A stretch of 64,000 bases of DNA from Actinospica durhamensis (GCF_018139695.1 NZ_JAGSOG010000007.1:1-64000); one strand, 5' to 3'. Numbered from the stretch's first letter, positions 17,206 to 26,235 are shown. A program made the numbers and translations. The notes: generated by a model not told the origin, from the sequence alone.

Positions 17206-17565
17206 ATGTCGGTAGAGGTTGAGATCAGCAGCACCAAGGTGGACGGCATCATCCTGACCGGTGAGGCCGCGGGGAAGGTCAAGAGCCTGCTGGAGCAGGA
17301 GGGCCGCGACGACCTGTCCCTGCGCGTCCAGGTTCAGCCCGGTGGCTGCTCCGGCCTGCGCTACCAGCTGTACTTCGACGACCGCTCCCTCGACGGCGAC
17401 GTGGTCTCCGACTTCGGTGGCGTCAAGGTCGTCACGGACCGGATGAGCGCTCCGTACCTGGTCGGCGCGACCGTGGACTTCGTGGACACGATCGAGAAGC
17501 AGGGCTTCACCATCGACAACCCGAACGCCACCGGCTCCTGCGCCTGCGGCGAGAGCTTCAACTAG
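17206..17565 (+). CDS. erpA: A-type iron-sulfur cluster carrier (ErpA/HesB family)
   Basis: A 119-residue protein that receives Fe-S clusters and inserts them into apoproteins. The three invariant cysteines are present: Cys48 in QPGGCSGLRY and Cys112/Cys114 in the terminal SCACGESF. AAGGGG lies 8 nt before the ATG. It is divergent from nadA, whose product needs a [4Fe-4S] cluster; this pairing is conserved in streptomycetes as I recall. A long hairpin follows and terminates it against the convergent MFS gene. Confidence 0.95.
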   Translation: MSVEVEISSTKVDGIILTGEAAGKVKSLLEQEGRDDLSLRVQVQPGGCSGLRYQLYFDDRSLDGDVVSDFGGVKVVTDRMSAPYLVGATVDFVDTIEKQGFTIDNPNATGSCACGESFN

Positions 17566-17592
17566 TCATCACGGCGGCCATCGGGCCGTTCC

Positions 17593-17643
17593 ACCACGGG
17601 CCCGGGCCCGCGCGGTCGATCCACGCGGACCCGGGCCCGTGGT
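17593..17643. terminator. Long hairpin terminator between erpA and MFS gene
   Basis: Two 20-nt arms (ACCACGGGCCCGGGCCCGCG and near complement) pair with a single mismatch around an 11-nt loop. Confidence 0.8.
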
Positions 17644-17655
17644 GTTGTGCGCCGC

Positions 17656-18945
17656 TCACGCCGGAGTCGGCTCGGCCGCGGACGTCCCCTCGACCGCCGA
17701 GGCCGGCGCGCCGGAGGCCTCCGACCCGTCAGAGCCCGCAGCGTCCGCGGGCAGGCCCTGGCGCTGGGCCTTGCGGCTGGCCAGATACAGCGCGCTCAGC
17801 GCGATCACGCCGCCGACGAAGTAGCACAGATCGCGGTAGAAGATCTCGCCGACCGCCGCCGCACAGACGGCGATGCCGATGCACTGCGAGCTGGTCACCA
17901 GCAGGTTGTCCGCGCCGCTGACCCGGCCCATCAGCTCGTTCGGCGTAAAGAGCTGAACGGCCGTGACGGAGCCCACGATGGCCATGGGCAGTCCGAACCC
18001 GAGCAGCGCGGCCGCCCCGAGCACGATCCAGGTCACCGGCGCCGCCATGGCCAGGCAGGCGGCCCCGGCCAGGGCCAGCCCGAGCGCGGTGACCATCCCC
18101 GGCCCGATCCGCCGTACAAGGGAACCCGCCAGGACCCCACCCGCCAGACCGGTGACGCCCATCATGGTGACCAACACGCCCACCCACGTTGGCGCGTGGT
18201 GCAGGCCCACGGTCGCGACCGGGATGACCAGCGTCTCGAGGAAGCCCATGGCGAACAGAGCGAGGGCGAAGGCGGCGGTCAGCTGCCGCAGCAGCGGGGT
18301 GCCGAACAGGTAGCGGAACCCGGCCGAGCTCTCCGCCCACCACCCCGGCCGCTCCTGCGGCGCCGGGGGCTGCGGCTTCGGGTCCTCGATCCGCACCAGC
18401 GACCAGCACAGCAGGCCGAAGCCGAAGGTCGCCGCGTCCATCACGGCCAGCACGTGTCCGCCGAACGCGGCCAGCAGGCCGAGCCCGATGCCCGGCGTGA
18501 TCAGCCGCGAGCCCTGCTGGATCGCCTGCGCGAGCCCGTTCGCCTCGGCGAACAGGTCTTTGGGCATCAGCTGCTGCTTGAGCCCGCTGAACGCCGCGTT
18601 GGTGATGGCCGAGCTCAGGCCGTAGCAGAACATGACCGTGAAGATCAGCCATACCTGGCCGGGGCCGCGCACGGCCAACAAGCTCAGCAGCGCCAGCGCG
18701 GTGAGCGCGTTGGTGACCATGAGGGTGCGCTTGCGCCGCAGCCGGTCGACGAGCACGCCGGTGGCCGGCGAGAGCAGCGTGCCGAGGTTGATCATCAGGA
18801 TGCAGACGCCGAGCTCGGCGGTCGAGCCGGTCAGCTCCTTCACCCAGATCGCCGCGGCCAGCCAGAACGCCATGTCCCCGATGGAGTCCACGGTGCTGCC
18901 GAGCAGGTATATCCGATAATTGCGGTTCCTGAACAACGCGCGCAT
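17656..18945 (-). CDS. MFS transporter, probable drug efflux
   Basis: A 429-residue, about 12-helix major facilitator of the macrolide-efflux/enterobactin-exporter-like type (MRALFRNRNYRIYLLGSTVDS...). The loop between helices 2 and 3 carries VDRLRRKRTLMVTN. The C-terminus is a hydrophilic Ala/Ser/Glu tail. ATG 18945 has GGGAGGG at good spacing; the frame is open further upstream only because it runs under the regulator. It is the second gene of a two-gene unit behind an ArsR-type regulator, 65 bp downstream, which suggests ligand-induced efflux. The substrate is unknown. Confidence 0.88.
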   Translation of the reverse strand: MRALFRNRNYRIYLLGSTVDSIGDMAFWLAAAIWVKELTGSTAELGVCILMINLGTLLSPATGVLVDRLRRKRTLMVTNALTALALLSLLAVRGPGQVWLIFTVMFCYGLSSAITNAAFSGLKQQLMPKDLFAEANGLAQAIQQGSRLITPGIGLGLLAAFGGHVLAVMDAATFGFGLLCWSLVRIEDPKPQPPAPQERPGWWAESSAGFRYLFGTPLLRQLTAAFALALFAMGFLETLVIPVATVGLHHAPTWVGVLVTMMGVTGLAGGVLAGSLVRRIGPGMVTALGLALAGAACLAMAAPVTWIVLGAAALLGFGLPMAIVGSVTAVQLFTPNELMGRVSGADNLLVTSSQCIGIAVCAAAVGEIFYRDLCYFVGGVIALSALYLASRKAQRQGLPADAAGSDGSEASGAPASAVEGTSAAEPTPA

Positions 18946-19010
18946 GGCCGCGTCCCTCCCCTTGCTCCCGGTGGTTCCCCAGATCGGTTCGCCGGCCGTC
19001 TCCGTCAGTG

Positions 19011-19643
19011 TCAGTTCTCTTCGTCGGCCGGGTCGAGCGGAGCGAGTTCGACCGGGTTCGCGAACAGGTTGAACTCGAACATCATCGAGCCCTCCGGCCG
19101 CAGCGACGGGTCCTTGATCCGGTCGATGTACCTCATGGCCAGCCGTGCGCAGGCGTCCCTGAGCTCGCGATACTCCTCGAGGGTGCCGAAGAGCAGGAAC
19201 CCGAACTCGCCGGACGCCTCGCGCACCTCGGCCGGCCACTGCTGTCGATGCGTCTGGTAGTACTCCCGCCGCTCCAGCCAGCGCTGGAACAGCAGGTCGT
19301 GCAGAGCCTTCCCGGCCGCGGAACCAGGCGTGTCGGGGTCCCAGCTGAAGTCGAACCCGACGGCGCGCAGCTTCCACGGGCGCTCACGCCCGTCGCTGCT
19401 CCCGGCCTCCTCGGCGTAGCCGTACTTGGCCAGGGTGCGCAGGTGGTAGGCCACCGAGGTCGGCGAACCGCCCACGATCTTCGACGCCTGCGTCGCGGTG
19501 AGGCTCCCGTGCACGCCGAGCGCCTCGTACAGCGCCAGCCGGGTCGGATGCGCCAGCGCGCGCAGCTCCCGCGGATCCGACGTCTTGCGCAGTTCGGCGA
19601 ACGGATCCTCGGCCTGCTCGACCGGCGGTGCGGCTTCGTTCAT
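19011..19643 (-). CDS. ArsR-type winged-helix transcriptional regulator
   Basis: A 210-residue regulator. The N-terminal winged helix (about 25-100) contains LRALAHPTRLALYEALGVHG and the recognition helix region GGSPTSVAYHLRTLAKYGY. A C-terminal helical domain of about 110 residues follows (RWLERREYYQTHRQQWP), as in helix-turn-helix_20 drug-efflux regulators. It has no metal-binding Cys pair, so it probably senses an organic ligand. ATG 19643 is fixed by a TACGCT box 6 nt upstream. It precedes the MFS gene in the same orientation and is preceded by an unusually A/T-rich cluster of palindromes, its likely autoregulatory operator. Confidence 0.88.
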   Translation of the reverse strand: MNEAAPPVEQAEDPFAELRKTSDPRELRALAHPTRLALYEALGVHGSLTATQASKIVGGSPTSVAYHLRTLAKYGYAEEAGSSDGRERPWKLRAVGFDFSWDPDTPGSAAGKALHDLLFQRWLERREYYQTHRQQWPAEVREASGEFGFLLFGTLEEYRELRDACARLAMRYIDRIKDPSLRPEGSMMFEFNLFANPVELAPLDPADEEN

Positions 19644-19649
19644 GGCGGG

Positions 19650-19655
19650 AGCGTA
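19650..19655 (-). promoter_or_regulatory. -10 element TACGCT for the ArsR gene
   Basis: TACGCT on the minus strand ends 6 nt before the ATG at 19643, a leaderless arrangement. Confidence 0.5.
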
Positions 19656-19668
19656 GCGCGAAAGACTT

Positions 19669-19701
19669 GTTTCGAAAATAGTGTTTCGAAAAGATCTTTT
19701 C
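19669..19701. promoter_or_regulatory. Candidate ArsR operator: A/T-rich repeats and palindrome
   Basis: Two direct copies of GTTTCGAAAA (19669-19678 and 19683-19692) are 14 bp apart. The second runs into the perfect 14-bp palindrome GAAAAGATCTTTTC (19688-19701). The cluster is strikingly A/T-rich for this genome. It sits 14 bp upstream of the leaderless -10 box of the ArsR gene, where a repressor would block transcription. Confidence 0.6.
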
Positions 19702-20048
19702 CGAAGTGCTGTCCTGATGGTTCGGTCACTCTCGGTAATCGCAATCGGGTGGCCGGCGCGCCGCCGGGGGAGGGGCGCCGGCGCGGTCGGAGGTGCCACC
19801 CGGTCGCCATTCGCCACGATTCGCCACCGTTCGGCCGTGTGCCCGCCGGCCCGCCCGGCTGTGCCACGGGTGTGTCACGGTGAGGCTGTGTCACGGTGAA
19901 CGCGCGGCGATCGGCGCCGTCCGGGCCCGGCATCCAGGCGCGGCTCGGGTTCGACCGGTGCGGCCTACCTACCCGTGCCCACGCGCTGAGCTGCGGTGAT
20001 GGAAGTGATGATGAGCTCGTCTCCGGCGCGTGAACCGCGTCAGGAAAC

Positions 20049-20097
20049 GGCAGGGCCTCCGGCGCCGCTACCCACAAACGACGACGGAGGCCCTGCC
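20049..20097. other. Hairpin of unknown role (possible ncRNA or terminator)
   Basis: GGCAGGGCCTCCG and its exact complement form a 13-bp stem around a 23-nt loop. A second hairpin (CACCCGC/GCGGGTG, 20114-20135) follows 16 nt later. No adjacent gene ends here, so a plain terminator role is not obvious. Confidence 0.4.
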
Positions 20098-20201
20098 TCC
20101 TGCGGACCCGGAGCACCCGCGAACTTCAGCGGGTGGCTGCCCTCCGATACGGTCCGCCACAGCGTCCACGTCGCCGGGGGGAGAGCGGCGCGGGCGCAGG
20201 C

Positions 20202-20330
20202 TTATGTGTCCCTACCCCATAGTTCTACCCGGACCGGAACCATTCCATCACTCAAAGTGATGAACTCGTAATCCCCTCGGCTTCGAGTCGACAGCTTCCC
20301 CGTCGAACGACTCACGGTGTCGAGTACCAC
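20202..20330 (-). CDS. Doubtful 42-codon ORF downstream of the lipoprotein gene
   Basis: A GTG-initiated frame on the minus strand reads VVLDTVSRSTGKLSTRSRG and ends VRVELWGRDT. Base composition is lower in G+C than its neighbours. A TACAAT hexamer lies about 20 nt upstream, but no ribosome site is seen. I recognise no family. It may be a real small gene, a remnant, or chance. Confidence 0.2.
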   Translation of the reverse strand: MVLDTVSRSTGKLSTRSRGDYEFITLSDGMVPVRVELWGRDT

Positions 20331-20400
20331 TACACCAGATATGACGATTGTACGTCGCCCCAGGTTCCCCGGTCGCGGCTGATTTCTTGCTGTGTGTTTC

Positions 20401-20961
20401 TCAGCCCACGTTAAGGCTCTGACCGTTCGCCAGGTCCACCACCGGGCGGCCGGCCAGCGGGGCGGAGAGCGAGACGGCGACCCGGAGCGCGCTGACGAAC
20501 TGCGGGCAGATGTGGCCGCCGGAGGCCAGGTGCACCAGGCCCACCTGCACGCTCGTGCTCGACTCCTGCAATACGACGTCGTACTGGCCGCACGCTCCGC
20601 CCATCGACTCCAGCTCCACATACAGCGTGCGGCCGTCGGCACTGGCCGACGCGGTGGTGAAGGCGGTGAGCTTCTGGCCCGCGGGCACCGCGCTGAGCTG
20701 CTGCTTCGGCGTGGTCGCGGCCCCGACGCCGATCGGGGACATGGTGGAGCTGGGCTGTGCGGAGGCCGTGCCGCCCGCCCCGGAGCCCGGGTTGCCCGTG
20801 GCCGACGCGGCGCCGGTCGTGCTCACGGCGACGGACGCCGACCCGCCGGCGCTCGTCGTGGTGGTGGACGACTTGCACGCGCTCAGCGTCGCGGTCAACG
20901 CCAGCGCGCCGAAGCCGCAGGCCAACAGGGATGCGGTGCGGGGACGGACTGAACCGGTCAT
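20401..20961 (-). CDS. Secreted lipoprotein, unknown function
   Basis: A 186-residue lipoprotein with a basic start (MTGSVRPRT), a hydrophobic core and the lipobox LSAC with acylated Cys29. A Ser/Thr/Gly/Ala linker (about 30-80) leads to a 100-residue C-terminal domain with two cysteines (GGACGQYDVVLQ and GGHICPQFVSAL), which could form a disulfide. AAGGA lies 6 nt before ATG 20961; an ATG two codons earlier is less well spaced. It is monocistronic. No family is recognised; cell-surface location is the only supported inference. Confidence 0.75.
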   Translation of the reverse strand: MTGSVRPRTASLLACGFGALALTATLSACKSSTTTTSAGGSASVAVSTTGAASATGNPGSGAGGTASAQPSSTMSPIGVGAATTPKQQLSAVPAGQKLTAFTTASASADGRTLYVELESMGGACGQYDVVLQESSTSVQVGLVHLASGGHICPQFVSALRVAVSLSAPLAGRPVVDLANGQSLNVG

Positions 20962-21122
20962 GCGCATTCCTTTCGTGGGAGCCTCGGGATGACCCGCCAC
21001 CGTGAGGCGGCTCCGGGATCTGCCGGAACTCGCGTGGGCCCGCGGCGGCAGGCGTGCGCGGCTGAAGCTGTGACGCACGCCGCCCGCCCCGGGTTCCCGC
21101 TCCGGATACCGCCATGCGAGCG

Positions 21123-22568
21123 CTATTCCCGCCGACGCACCCGGTACGCCGTCACACCGGGCCTCGAGTCCGGCGTTTCCTCGCCGAGGTAATCCTGACC
21201 GGTGAGCCGGCACCAGGCCGGAATGTCCAGCCGGGCGGCCGGATCGTCCGCCCACACCCGGACCGTGCCGCCCACCTCCACCTGCCGGATCCGCTTGCCG
21301 AGCTCGATCACCGGCAGGGGACACAGCTTGCCGACGGCGTCGATGTCCAGCTCGGGCTGCGGCGTCTCGGTGGGTGCGGCCGATTCAGGTGCCCCGTCTG
21401 CCGCAGCGTCCGTGCCCGGCGCGGCCCCGCCCGCCTGCTGGGGCCGGGCGACGCGCACCGCGTCCGGCAGCACGGCGAGGAACCGCTCGACGTCCTCGGC
21501 CGACACCCTCCAGGGCAGCGAGACCCGGACATTTCCCTGCGTCAGCACACCCATCGCCTCCAGGACGTGACTCGGCGTCAGGGTCGAGGCCGTGCAGGAG
21601 GATCCGGAGGAGACGGCGAAGTCGAGGCGGTCGAGCTCCAACAGCAACGCCTCGCCCGACGCGTAGAGGCAGGAGAAGGTCAGGATGTGCGGGGCGCGGT
21701 CGACCGGGTCGCCGACCACCTCCACATCCGGCACCAGCTCGGGGATACGGGTGCGCAGCAGCGTCGTCAGCTCCCGATGACGCTCGGCCGTCGCCTCGGC
21801 CTCGGCCGCCCGGGCCCGCAGCGCCGTGGCCGCGCCCAGGATCGCCGGGACGTTCACCGGGCCGGGCACCCACCCGCGTTCCCGCTCGTCCTCCGGCCAG
21901 TCCGCGGCGAAGCGCGTGCCCTTACGTACGGCCAGCACGCCCACTCCGGCCGGGCCGCCCCACTTGCGCGCCGAACCCGCCAGCACCGCCCAGCCCTCCG
22001 GCACCGGCTCGCGCCCGAGCGTGACCGCGGCGTCCACCAGCAGCGGCACACCCTGCTCCGCGAGCAGCCGGGCCGCGGCGGACACCGGCTGGCGCGTGCC
22101 CACCTCGTGGTTCGCCGACTGGATCGCGGCGAACGCGAGCGCGGGACCCGCGCCCTGGTCCAACAGGTCGGCCAGCGCGCCCAGCGCGACCCGGCCGAAC
22201 CCGTCCACCGGCAGCACGACGCGGTCCCCGCCGATCCGCCGCACCGCCAGGTCCACCGCGTGCAACACGCTCGAGTGCTCCACCGCGCCGACCGCGATCC
22301 GGGTGCCCGCCCGAGCCCGGCCCCTGGCCAGTCCCAGCACGCCCTGGTGCACCGCCGCCGTCCCGGACGCGGTGAACACCAGCTCGTCCGCGCGGCACCC
22401 GAGCAGCTCGGCCACCGCCTCCCGGGCCGCGTCCAGCAGCATCCGGGCCCGGCGCCCCTCCCGGTAGAGCCGGTCGGGTCCGGCCCAGCCCTCGTCCAGC
22501 GCGGCCAGGTACGCCTCGCGCCCGGCCGGATCCAGCGGCTCCCCGCTCGCCGCGTCCAGATACACCAT
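21123..22568 (-). CDS. Cysteine desulfurase fused to TusA sulfurtransferase
   Basis: A 481-residue fusion. Residues 1 to about 380 are a class V PLP-dependent cysteine desulfurase: VEHSSVLHAVD, the PLP lysine near 199 in GSARKWGGPAG, and the persulfide cysteine Cys325 in SSGSSCTAS. After an Ala/Pro linker, about 405-480 form a TusA domain with the persulfide-accepting motif GKLCPLPVIELGK (Cys near 414). Sulfur could thus pass directly from desulfurase to acceptor in one chain, for tRNA thiolation, molybdenum cofactor or another thiometabolite. ATG 22568 is set by a leaderless -10 box 7 nt upstream. It is divergent from ctaC. As I recall, streptomycetes have the same fusion annotated. Confidence 0.92.
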   Translation of the reverse strand: MVYLDAASGEPLDPAGREAYLAALDEGWAGPDRLYREGRRARMLLDAAREAVAELLGCRADELVFTASGTAAVHQGVLGLARGRARAGTRIAVGAVEHSSVLHAVDLAVRRIGGDRVVLPVDGFGRVALGALADLLDQGAGPALAFAAIQSANHEVGTRQPVSAAARLLAEQGVPLLVDAAVTLGREPVPEGWAVLAGSARKWGGPAGVGVLAVRKGTRFAADWPEDERERGWVPGPVNVPAILGAATALRARAAEAEATAERHRELTTLLRTRIPELVPDVEVVGDPVDRAPHILTFSCLYASGEALLLELDRLDFAVSSGSSCTASTLTPSHVLEAMGVLTQGNVRVSLPWRVSAEDVERFLAVLPDAVRVARPQQAGGAAPGTDAAADGAPESAAPTETPQPELDIDAVGKLCPLPVIELGKRIRQVEVGGTVRVWADDPAARLDIPAWCRLTGQDYLGEETPDSRPGVTAYRVRRRE

Positions 22569-22575
22569 GGGATCG

Positions 22576-22581
22576 AGCCTA
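22576..22581 (-). promoter_or_regulatory. -10 element TAGGCT, leaderless desulfurase-TusA gene
   Basis: TAGGCT on the minus strand ends exactly 7 nt before ATG 22568; there is no ribosome site. Confidence 0.6.
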
Positions 22582-22867
22582 GGCCAGGACATGCGTGTCG
22601 AGCGGCTGACGGTCGTTCACTTATGGAGATGATTGAGTGACAGATGTCCGAACTGCCCGTTGTGGCCAGGCATTAGACCGTATGCATGAGCTCCAGTCCT
22701 GCCCTCTTCCGTAGAGGGGTACCTGCCCGCATGAGGCCTTCGAGGCTGGAGTAGGGTTTGGCCGCAGTATTGAATCAGTGATCCCCCGCCTGCGATGCGG
22801 GCGCCACCGCGAGCGCGACCCACCGACTCGCCCGCGGCGGAGGGGGCGAGAGATCGGGAAGGGTACG

Positions 22868-23890
22868 TTGAGTCAGCACGGCTCTGAACGCAGACCTCTC
22901 CCGCCGCGTGAGAGCACGGGGCGGGCGCGCGTCGACGCGTCAAGAAAGCGGCGCCTGGCCGCCGGCGCGGCGTTGGCCGCTGCCGTACTGGTGACGGCCT
23001 CGGGCTGCGCCGACAATGCCTTCACCCGGCTCGGCATGCCGGAACCGGCCTCCAAGGAAGCGCCCACCATCCTGCATCTATGGCAGGGGCAGTGGATCAC
23101 CGCGTTCGCCGTCGGCGCGCTGGTCTGGGGCCTGATCCTGTGGTGCTGCTTCGCCTACCGCCGCAAGCGCCACGGCATCGAGGTCCCGCCGCAGACCCGG
23201 TACAACATGCCGCTCGAACTGCTCTACACCGGCATCCCGCTCATCATGGTCGGCGTGATCTTCTACTTCACCGCCAAGAGCGAGACGAAGCTGCTGCAGG
23301 TCAACGACCAGCAGTACACCAGCATCAACGTCGTCGGCCGGCAGTGGAGCTGGACCTTCAACTACAACTACGACGCCGCGCTCGACAACGGCAACGGCGG
23401 CCCGGCCACGACGAACCCGTCGTACAAGGACGCGGGCACCGCCTACGACATCGGCACCCCGGGGCAGATCCCGACGCTGTACCTGCCGGTGAACGAGGAG
23501 GTCAAGTTCACCCTGACCTCCCCGGACGTCATCCACTCGTTCTGGATCCCGAACTTCCTGTTCAAGCTGGACGTCGTGCCCGGCCGTGTGAACATGTACG
23601 AGGTCACCCCGGACCGGATCGGCACCTATATCGGTGAATGTGCCGAGCTGTGCGGTGTCGAGCACTCCCGGATGCTGTTCAACGTCAAGGTGGTCAGCCA
23701 GGCCGACTACGAGGCGCACATCAAGTCGCTGCAGGCGCAGGACCAGGGCGGCACCCTCGTGACCGGCTGTGGCACCAACACGGCCCTGACGGGTACCGAC
23801 CTGACCACCACCGGTGACGGCATCCGCTGTGTCGTCGGCCCGATGACGAGCGTCAGCGGCAAGAACGCAGTGGGAGGGGACGCGTCATGA
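22868..23890 (+). CDS. ctaC: Cytochrome c oxidase subunit II
   Basis: A 340-residue subunit that accepts electrons at the dinuclear CuA centre. It starts at TTG 22868 (SQHGSERR), supported by GGGAAGGG just upstream and by the remembered streptomycete N-terminus; GTG 22778 would add an Arg-rich stretch. A lipoprotein signal ends at Cys47 (TASGC). Two transmembrane helices follow ([15 protein letters not shown] and [13 protein letters not shown]). The C-terminal cupredoxin has CuA ligands in [12 protein letters not shown] and [16 protein letters not shown]. The stop overlaps ctaD by 4 bp, indicating translational coupling. Confidence 0.96.
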   Translation: MSQHGSERRPLPPRESTGRARVDASRKRRLAAGAALAAAVLVTASGCADNAFTRLGMPEPASKEAPTILHLWQGQWITAFAVGALVWGLILWCCFAYRRKRHGIEVPPQTRYNMPLELLYTGIPLIMVGVIFYFTAKSETKLLQVNDQQYTSINVVGRQWSWTFNYNYDAALDNGNGGPATTNPSYKDAGTAYDIGTPGQIPTLYLPVNEEVKFTLTSPDVIHSFWIPNFLFKLDVVPGRVNMYEVTPDRIGTYIGECAELCGVEHSRMLFNVKVVSQADYEAHIKSLQAQDQGGTLVTGCGTNTALTGTDLTTTGDGIRCVVGPMTSVSGKNAVGGDAS

Positions 23891-25674
23891 CCGCGATCAA
23901 CGACCCCGCGGTCACCTCCGTCCCCTCGGTGACGGCGTACCGCACCCGGCAGCCGGGACAGACCTTCGTCCGGTGGATCACCTCCACCGACCACAAGGTC
24001 ATCGGCTTCCTGTACCTGGTCACCTCGTGTATCTTCTTCGGCTTCGGCGGCCTGCTCGCCCTGCTGATCCGCACGCAGCTGGCCCGGCCCGGTCTGAACG
24101 TGCTCTCGCCCGAGCAGTACAACCAGGCCTTCACCATGCACGGCACGATCATGCTGCTGATGTTCGCGACCCCGCTGTTCGCGGGCTTCGCGAACGCGAT
24201 CATGCCGCTGCAGATCGGTTCCCCCGACGTGGCCTTCCCGCGGCTGAACATGGTGGCCTACTGGCTGTTCCTGTTCGGCTCGCTGATCGCCATCGGCGGC
24301 TTCCTGACCCCGCAGGGCGCGGCCGACTTCGGCTGGTTCGCCTACTCCCCGCTGTCCAACGCCGTGCACTCGCCCGGCGCCGGCGGCGACATGTGGATCA
24401 TGGGTCTGGCCCTGTCCGGCTTCGGCACCATCCTCGGCTCGGTGAACTTCATCACCACCATCATCACGATGCGTATGCCGGGTATGACCATGTTCCGCAT
24501 GCCGATCTTCACCTGGAACATCCTGCTCACCTCGGTGCTGGTGCTCCTGGCCTTCCCGGTCCTGGCCGCGGCGCTGTTCGCGCTCGAGGCGGACCGCCGG
24601 CTCGGCGCGCACATCTTCGACGCCTCCAACGGCGGCTCGATCCTGTGGCAGCACCTGTTCTGGTTCTTCGGCCATCCCGAGGTCTACATCGTCGCGCTGC
24701 CGTTCTTCGGCATCATCTCCGAGGTCATCCCGGTCTTCAGCCGCAAGCCCGTCTTCGGCTACTCCGGCCTGGTCTTCGCGACGCTCTCGATCGCGGGCCT
24801 TTCGGTGACGGTGTGGGCGCACCACATGTTCACCACCGGCGCGGTCATGCTCCCGTTCTTCGCGTTCATGACCTACCTGATCGCGGTGCCCACGGGCGTG
24901 AAGTTCTTCAACTGGGTCGGCACCATGTGGCGCGGCTCACTGAGCTTCGACACACCACTGCTGTGGTCGGTGGGCTTCCTGGTGACGTTCCTGTTCGGCG
25001 GTCTGACCGGCGTCATGCTGGCCAGCCCTCCGATCGACTTCGCGGTGCAGGACTCGTACTTCGTGGTCGCGCACTTCCACTACGTGCTGTTCGGCACGGT
25101 GGTGTTCGCCATGTTCGCCGGGTTCTACTTCTGGTGGCCCAAGTGGACCGGCAAGATGCTCGACGAGCGTCTGGGCAAGATCCACTTCTGGACGCTGTTC
25201 ATCGGCTTCCACACCACGTTCCTGGTCCAGCACTGGCTCGGCGCCGAGGGCATGCCCCGCCGCTACGCCACCTACCTGGCCTCGAACGACTGGACCACGC
25301 TGAACACGATCTCCACGATCGGTTCGTACCTGCTGGCGCTTTCGATGTTCCCGTTCCTGTACAACGTGTACAAGACGGCCAAGTCCGGCAAGCGCGTGAC
25401 CGTGGACGACCCGTGGGGCTGGGGCCGCTCGCTGGAGTGGGCCACCTCCTGCCCGCCGCCGCGGCACAACTTCAACTCGCTGCCCCGGGTCCGCTCCGAG
25501 TCCCCGGCCTTCGACCTGCACCACCCCGAGGTGGCGCTGATGGAGATCGAGAACGGCGAGCGCGGCCACGCCGCGAAGAAGGCGCTCATGAAGGAGCGCG
25601 AGGCCGAGGCCGCCGCGCAGAAGGCGACCCGCCGGGCTGCCAAGAAGTCCGGCGAGAAGTCCGGGGAGGCGTGA
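23887..25674 (+). CDS. ctaD: Cytochrome c oxidase subunit I
   Basis: A 595-residue catalytic subunit of aa3 oxidase with about 12 membrane helices. It binds heme a, heme a3 and CuB and pumps protons while reducing oxygen. Recognisable sites are the low-spin heme His region [15 protein letters not shown], the CuB/Tyr segment [17 protein letters not shown], and [18 protein letters not shown]. The C-terminus is a cytoplasmic Glu/Lys/Ala-rich tail ([20 protein letters not shown]). It overlaps ctaC by ATGA and is followed 3 nt later by ctaF. Confidence 0.97.
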   Translation: MTAINDPAVTSVPSVTAYRTRQPGQTFVRWITSTDHKVIGFLYLVTSCIFFGFGGLLALLIRTQLARPGLNVLSPEQYNQAFTMHGTIMLLMFATPLFAGFANAIMPLQIGSPDVAFPRLNMVAYWLFLFGSLIAIGGFLTPQGAADFGWFAYSPLSNAVHSPGAGGDMWIMGLALSGFGTILGSVNFITTIITMRMPGMTMFRMPIFTWNILLTSVLVLLAFPVLAAALFALEADRRLGAHIFDASNGGSILWQHLFWFFGHPEVYIVALPFFGIISEVIPVFSRKPVFGYSGLVFATLSIAGLSVTVWAHHMFTTGAVMLPFFAFMTYLIAVPTGVKFFNWVGTMWRGSLSFDTPLLWSVGFLVTFLFGGLTGVMLASPPIDFAVQDSYFVVAHFHYVLFGTVVFAMFAGFYFWWPKWTGKMLDERLGKIHFWTLFIGFHTTFLVQHWLGAEGMPRRYATYLASNDWTTLNTISTIGSYLLALSMFPFLYNVYKTAKSGKRVTVDDPWGWGRSLEWATSCPPPRHNFNSLPRVRSESPAFDLHHPEVALMEIENGERGHAAKKALMKEREAEAAAQKATRRAAKKSGEKSGEA

Positions 25675-25677
25675 TCC

Positions 25678-26076
25678 GTGAAGGTCACCTCGAAGCTGTT
25701 CGGCTGGATGACGGGCTTCCTGATCATCATGGTCGCGCTCTACTGGATCACCTCGCACGACCCGACGGGTACGGCGGCGCTGATCATGGCCACCGGCCTT
25801 TCCGGCCTGATCTGCTTCTACCTCGGCTTCACGGCTCACCGGATCGCTCCGGGGCCGGATGACCGGGCGGACGCGGAGCCGCACGAGGGCGCCGGCGACC
25901 AGGGCTTCTTCTCGCCCACGAGCTGGTGGCCGCTGATGCTGTGCCTGGCGCTGGCCGCCACGTTCCTCGGCATCGCGGTCGGCTTCTGGCTGATGTACTT
26001 CGCCGCCCCGTTCGCGCTGTTCGGCGTGTACGGATTCGTGTTCGAGTACTACCGCGGCGAGAACAAGCACTATTAA
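25678..26076 (+). CDS. ctaF: Actinobacterial cytochrome c oxidase subunit IV
   Basis: A 132-residue membrane subunit specific to actinobacterial aa3 oxidases, beginning KVTSKLFGWMTGFLIIMVAL with GTG start 3 nt after ctaD. Four hydrophobic helices in two hairpins flank an acidic loop (GPDDRADAEPHEGAGDQ). A 40-bp perfect palindrome downstream ends the ctaC-ctaD-ctaF transcript. Subunit III is 5 kb away with the bc1 genes, the normal arrangement in streptomycetes. Confidence 0.93.
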   Translation: MKVTSKLFGWMTGFLIIMVALYWITSHDPTGTAALIMATGLSGLICFYLGFTAHRIAPGPDDRADAEPHEGAGDQGFFSPTSWWPLMLCLALAATFLGIAVGFWLMYFAAPFALFGVYGFVFEYYRGENKHY

Positions 26077-26136
26077 AAGAATCTAGGAAGCCGCGCGGTT
26101 GAATGACCGTCAGGTCGTAGGTTCGTAACAAGTACT

Positions 26137-26176
26137 CAGCAAGGGCCGGTACGGATATCCGTACCGGCCCTTGCTG
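26137..26176 (+). terminator. 40-bp perfect palindrome, terminator of ctaCDF
   Basis: CAGCAAGGGCCGGTACGGAT is followed directly by its exact complement, giving a 20-bp arm with essentially no loop. It sits 60 bp after ctaF and 60 bp before the L,D-transpeptidase gene. Confidence 0.8.
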
Positions 26177-26235
26177 CATACGCTGTGCCGTGGTCGGTGC
26201 CGCATAAGGCGGGCACAGCAGGGTGGAGGCACAAC

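Larger units (their letters stand above)
19702..20400. other. Gene-poor stretch with hairpins
   Basis: Nearly 700 bp without a convincing gene. It contains a 13-bp-stem hairpin (20049-20097), a second 7-bp hairpin directly after it (20114-20135), a direct repeat TGTGTCACGGTGA-like near 19870-19898, and a lower-G+C segment (about 20210-20400) holding one doubtful 42-codon frame. Short open frames across it lack ribosome sites and normal codon bias. Confidence 0.5.

Noticed and set aside
19996-20271. Plus-strand 91-codon frame in the gene-poor stretch
   Set aside because: No ribosome site or promoter, weak third-position G+C, and the hairpin at 20049-20097 lies inside it.
26137-26176. 40-bp perfect palindrome as a mobile-element or recombination site
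   Set aside because: Its position just after ctaF and before an unrelated gene, and its hairpin form, are explained by a terminator; no integrase or duplicated copy is present.
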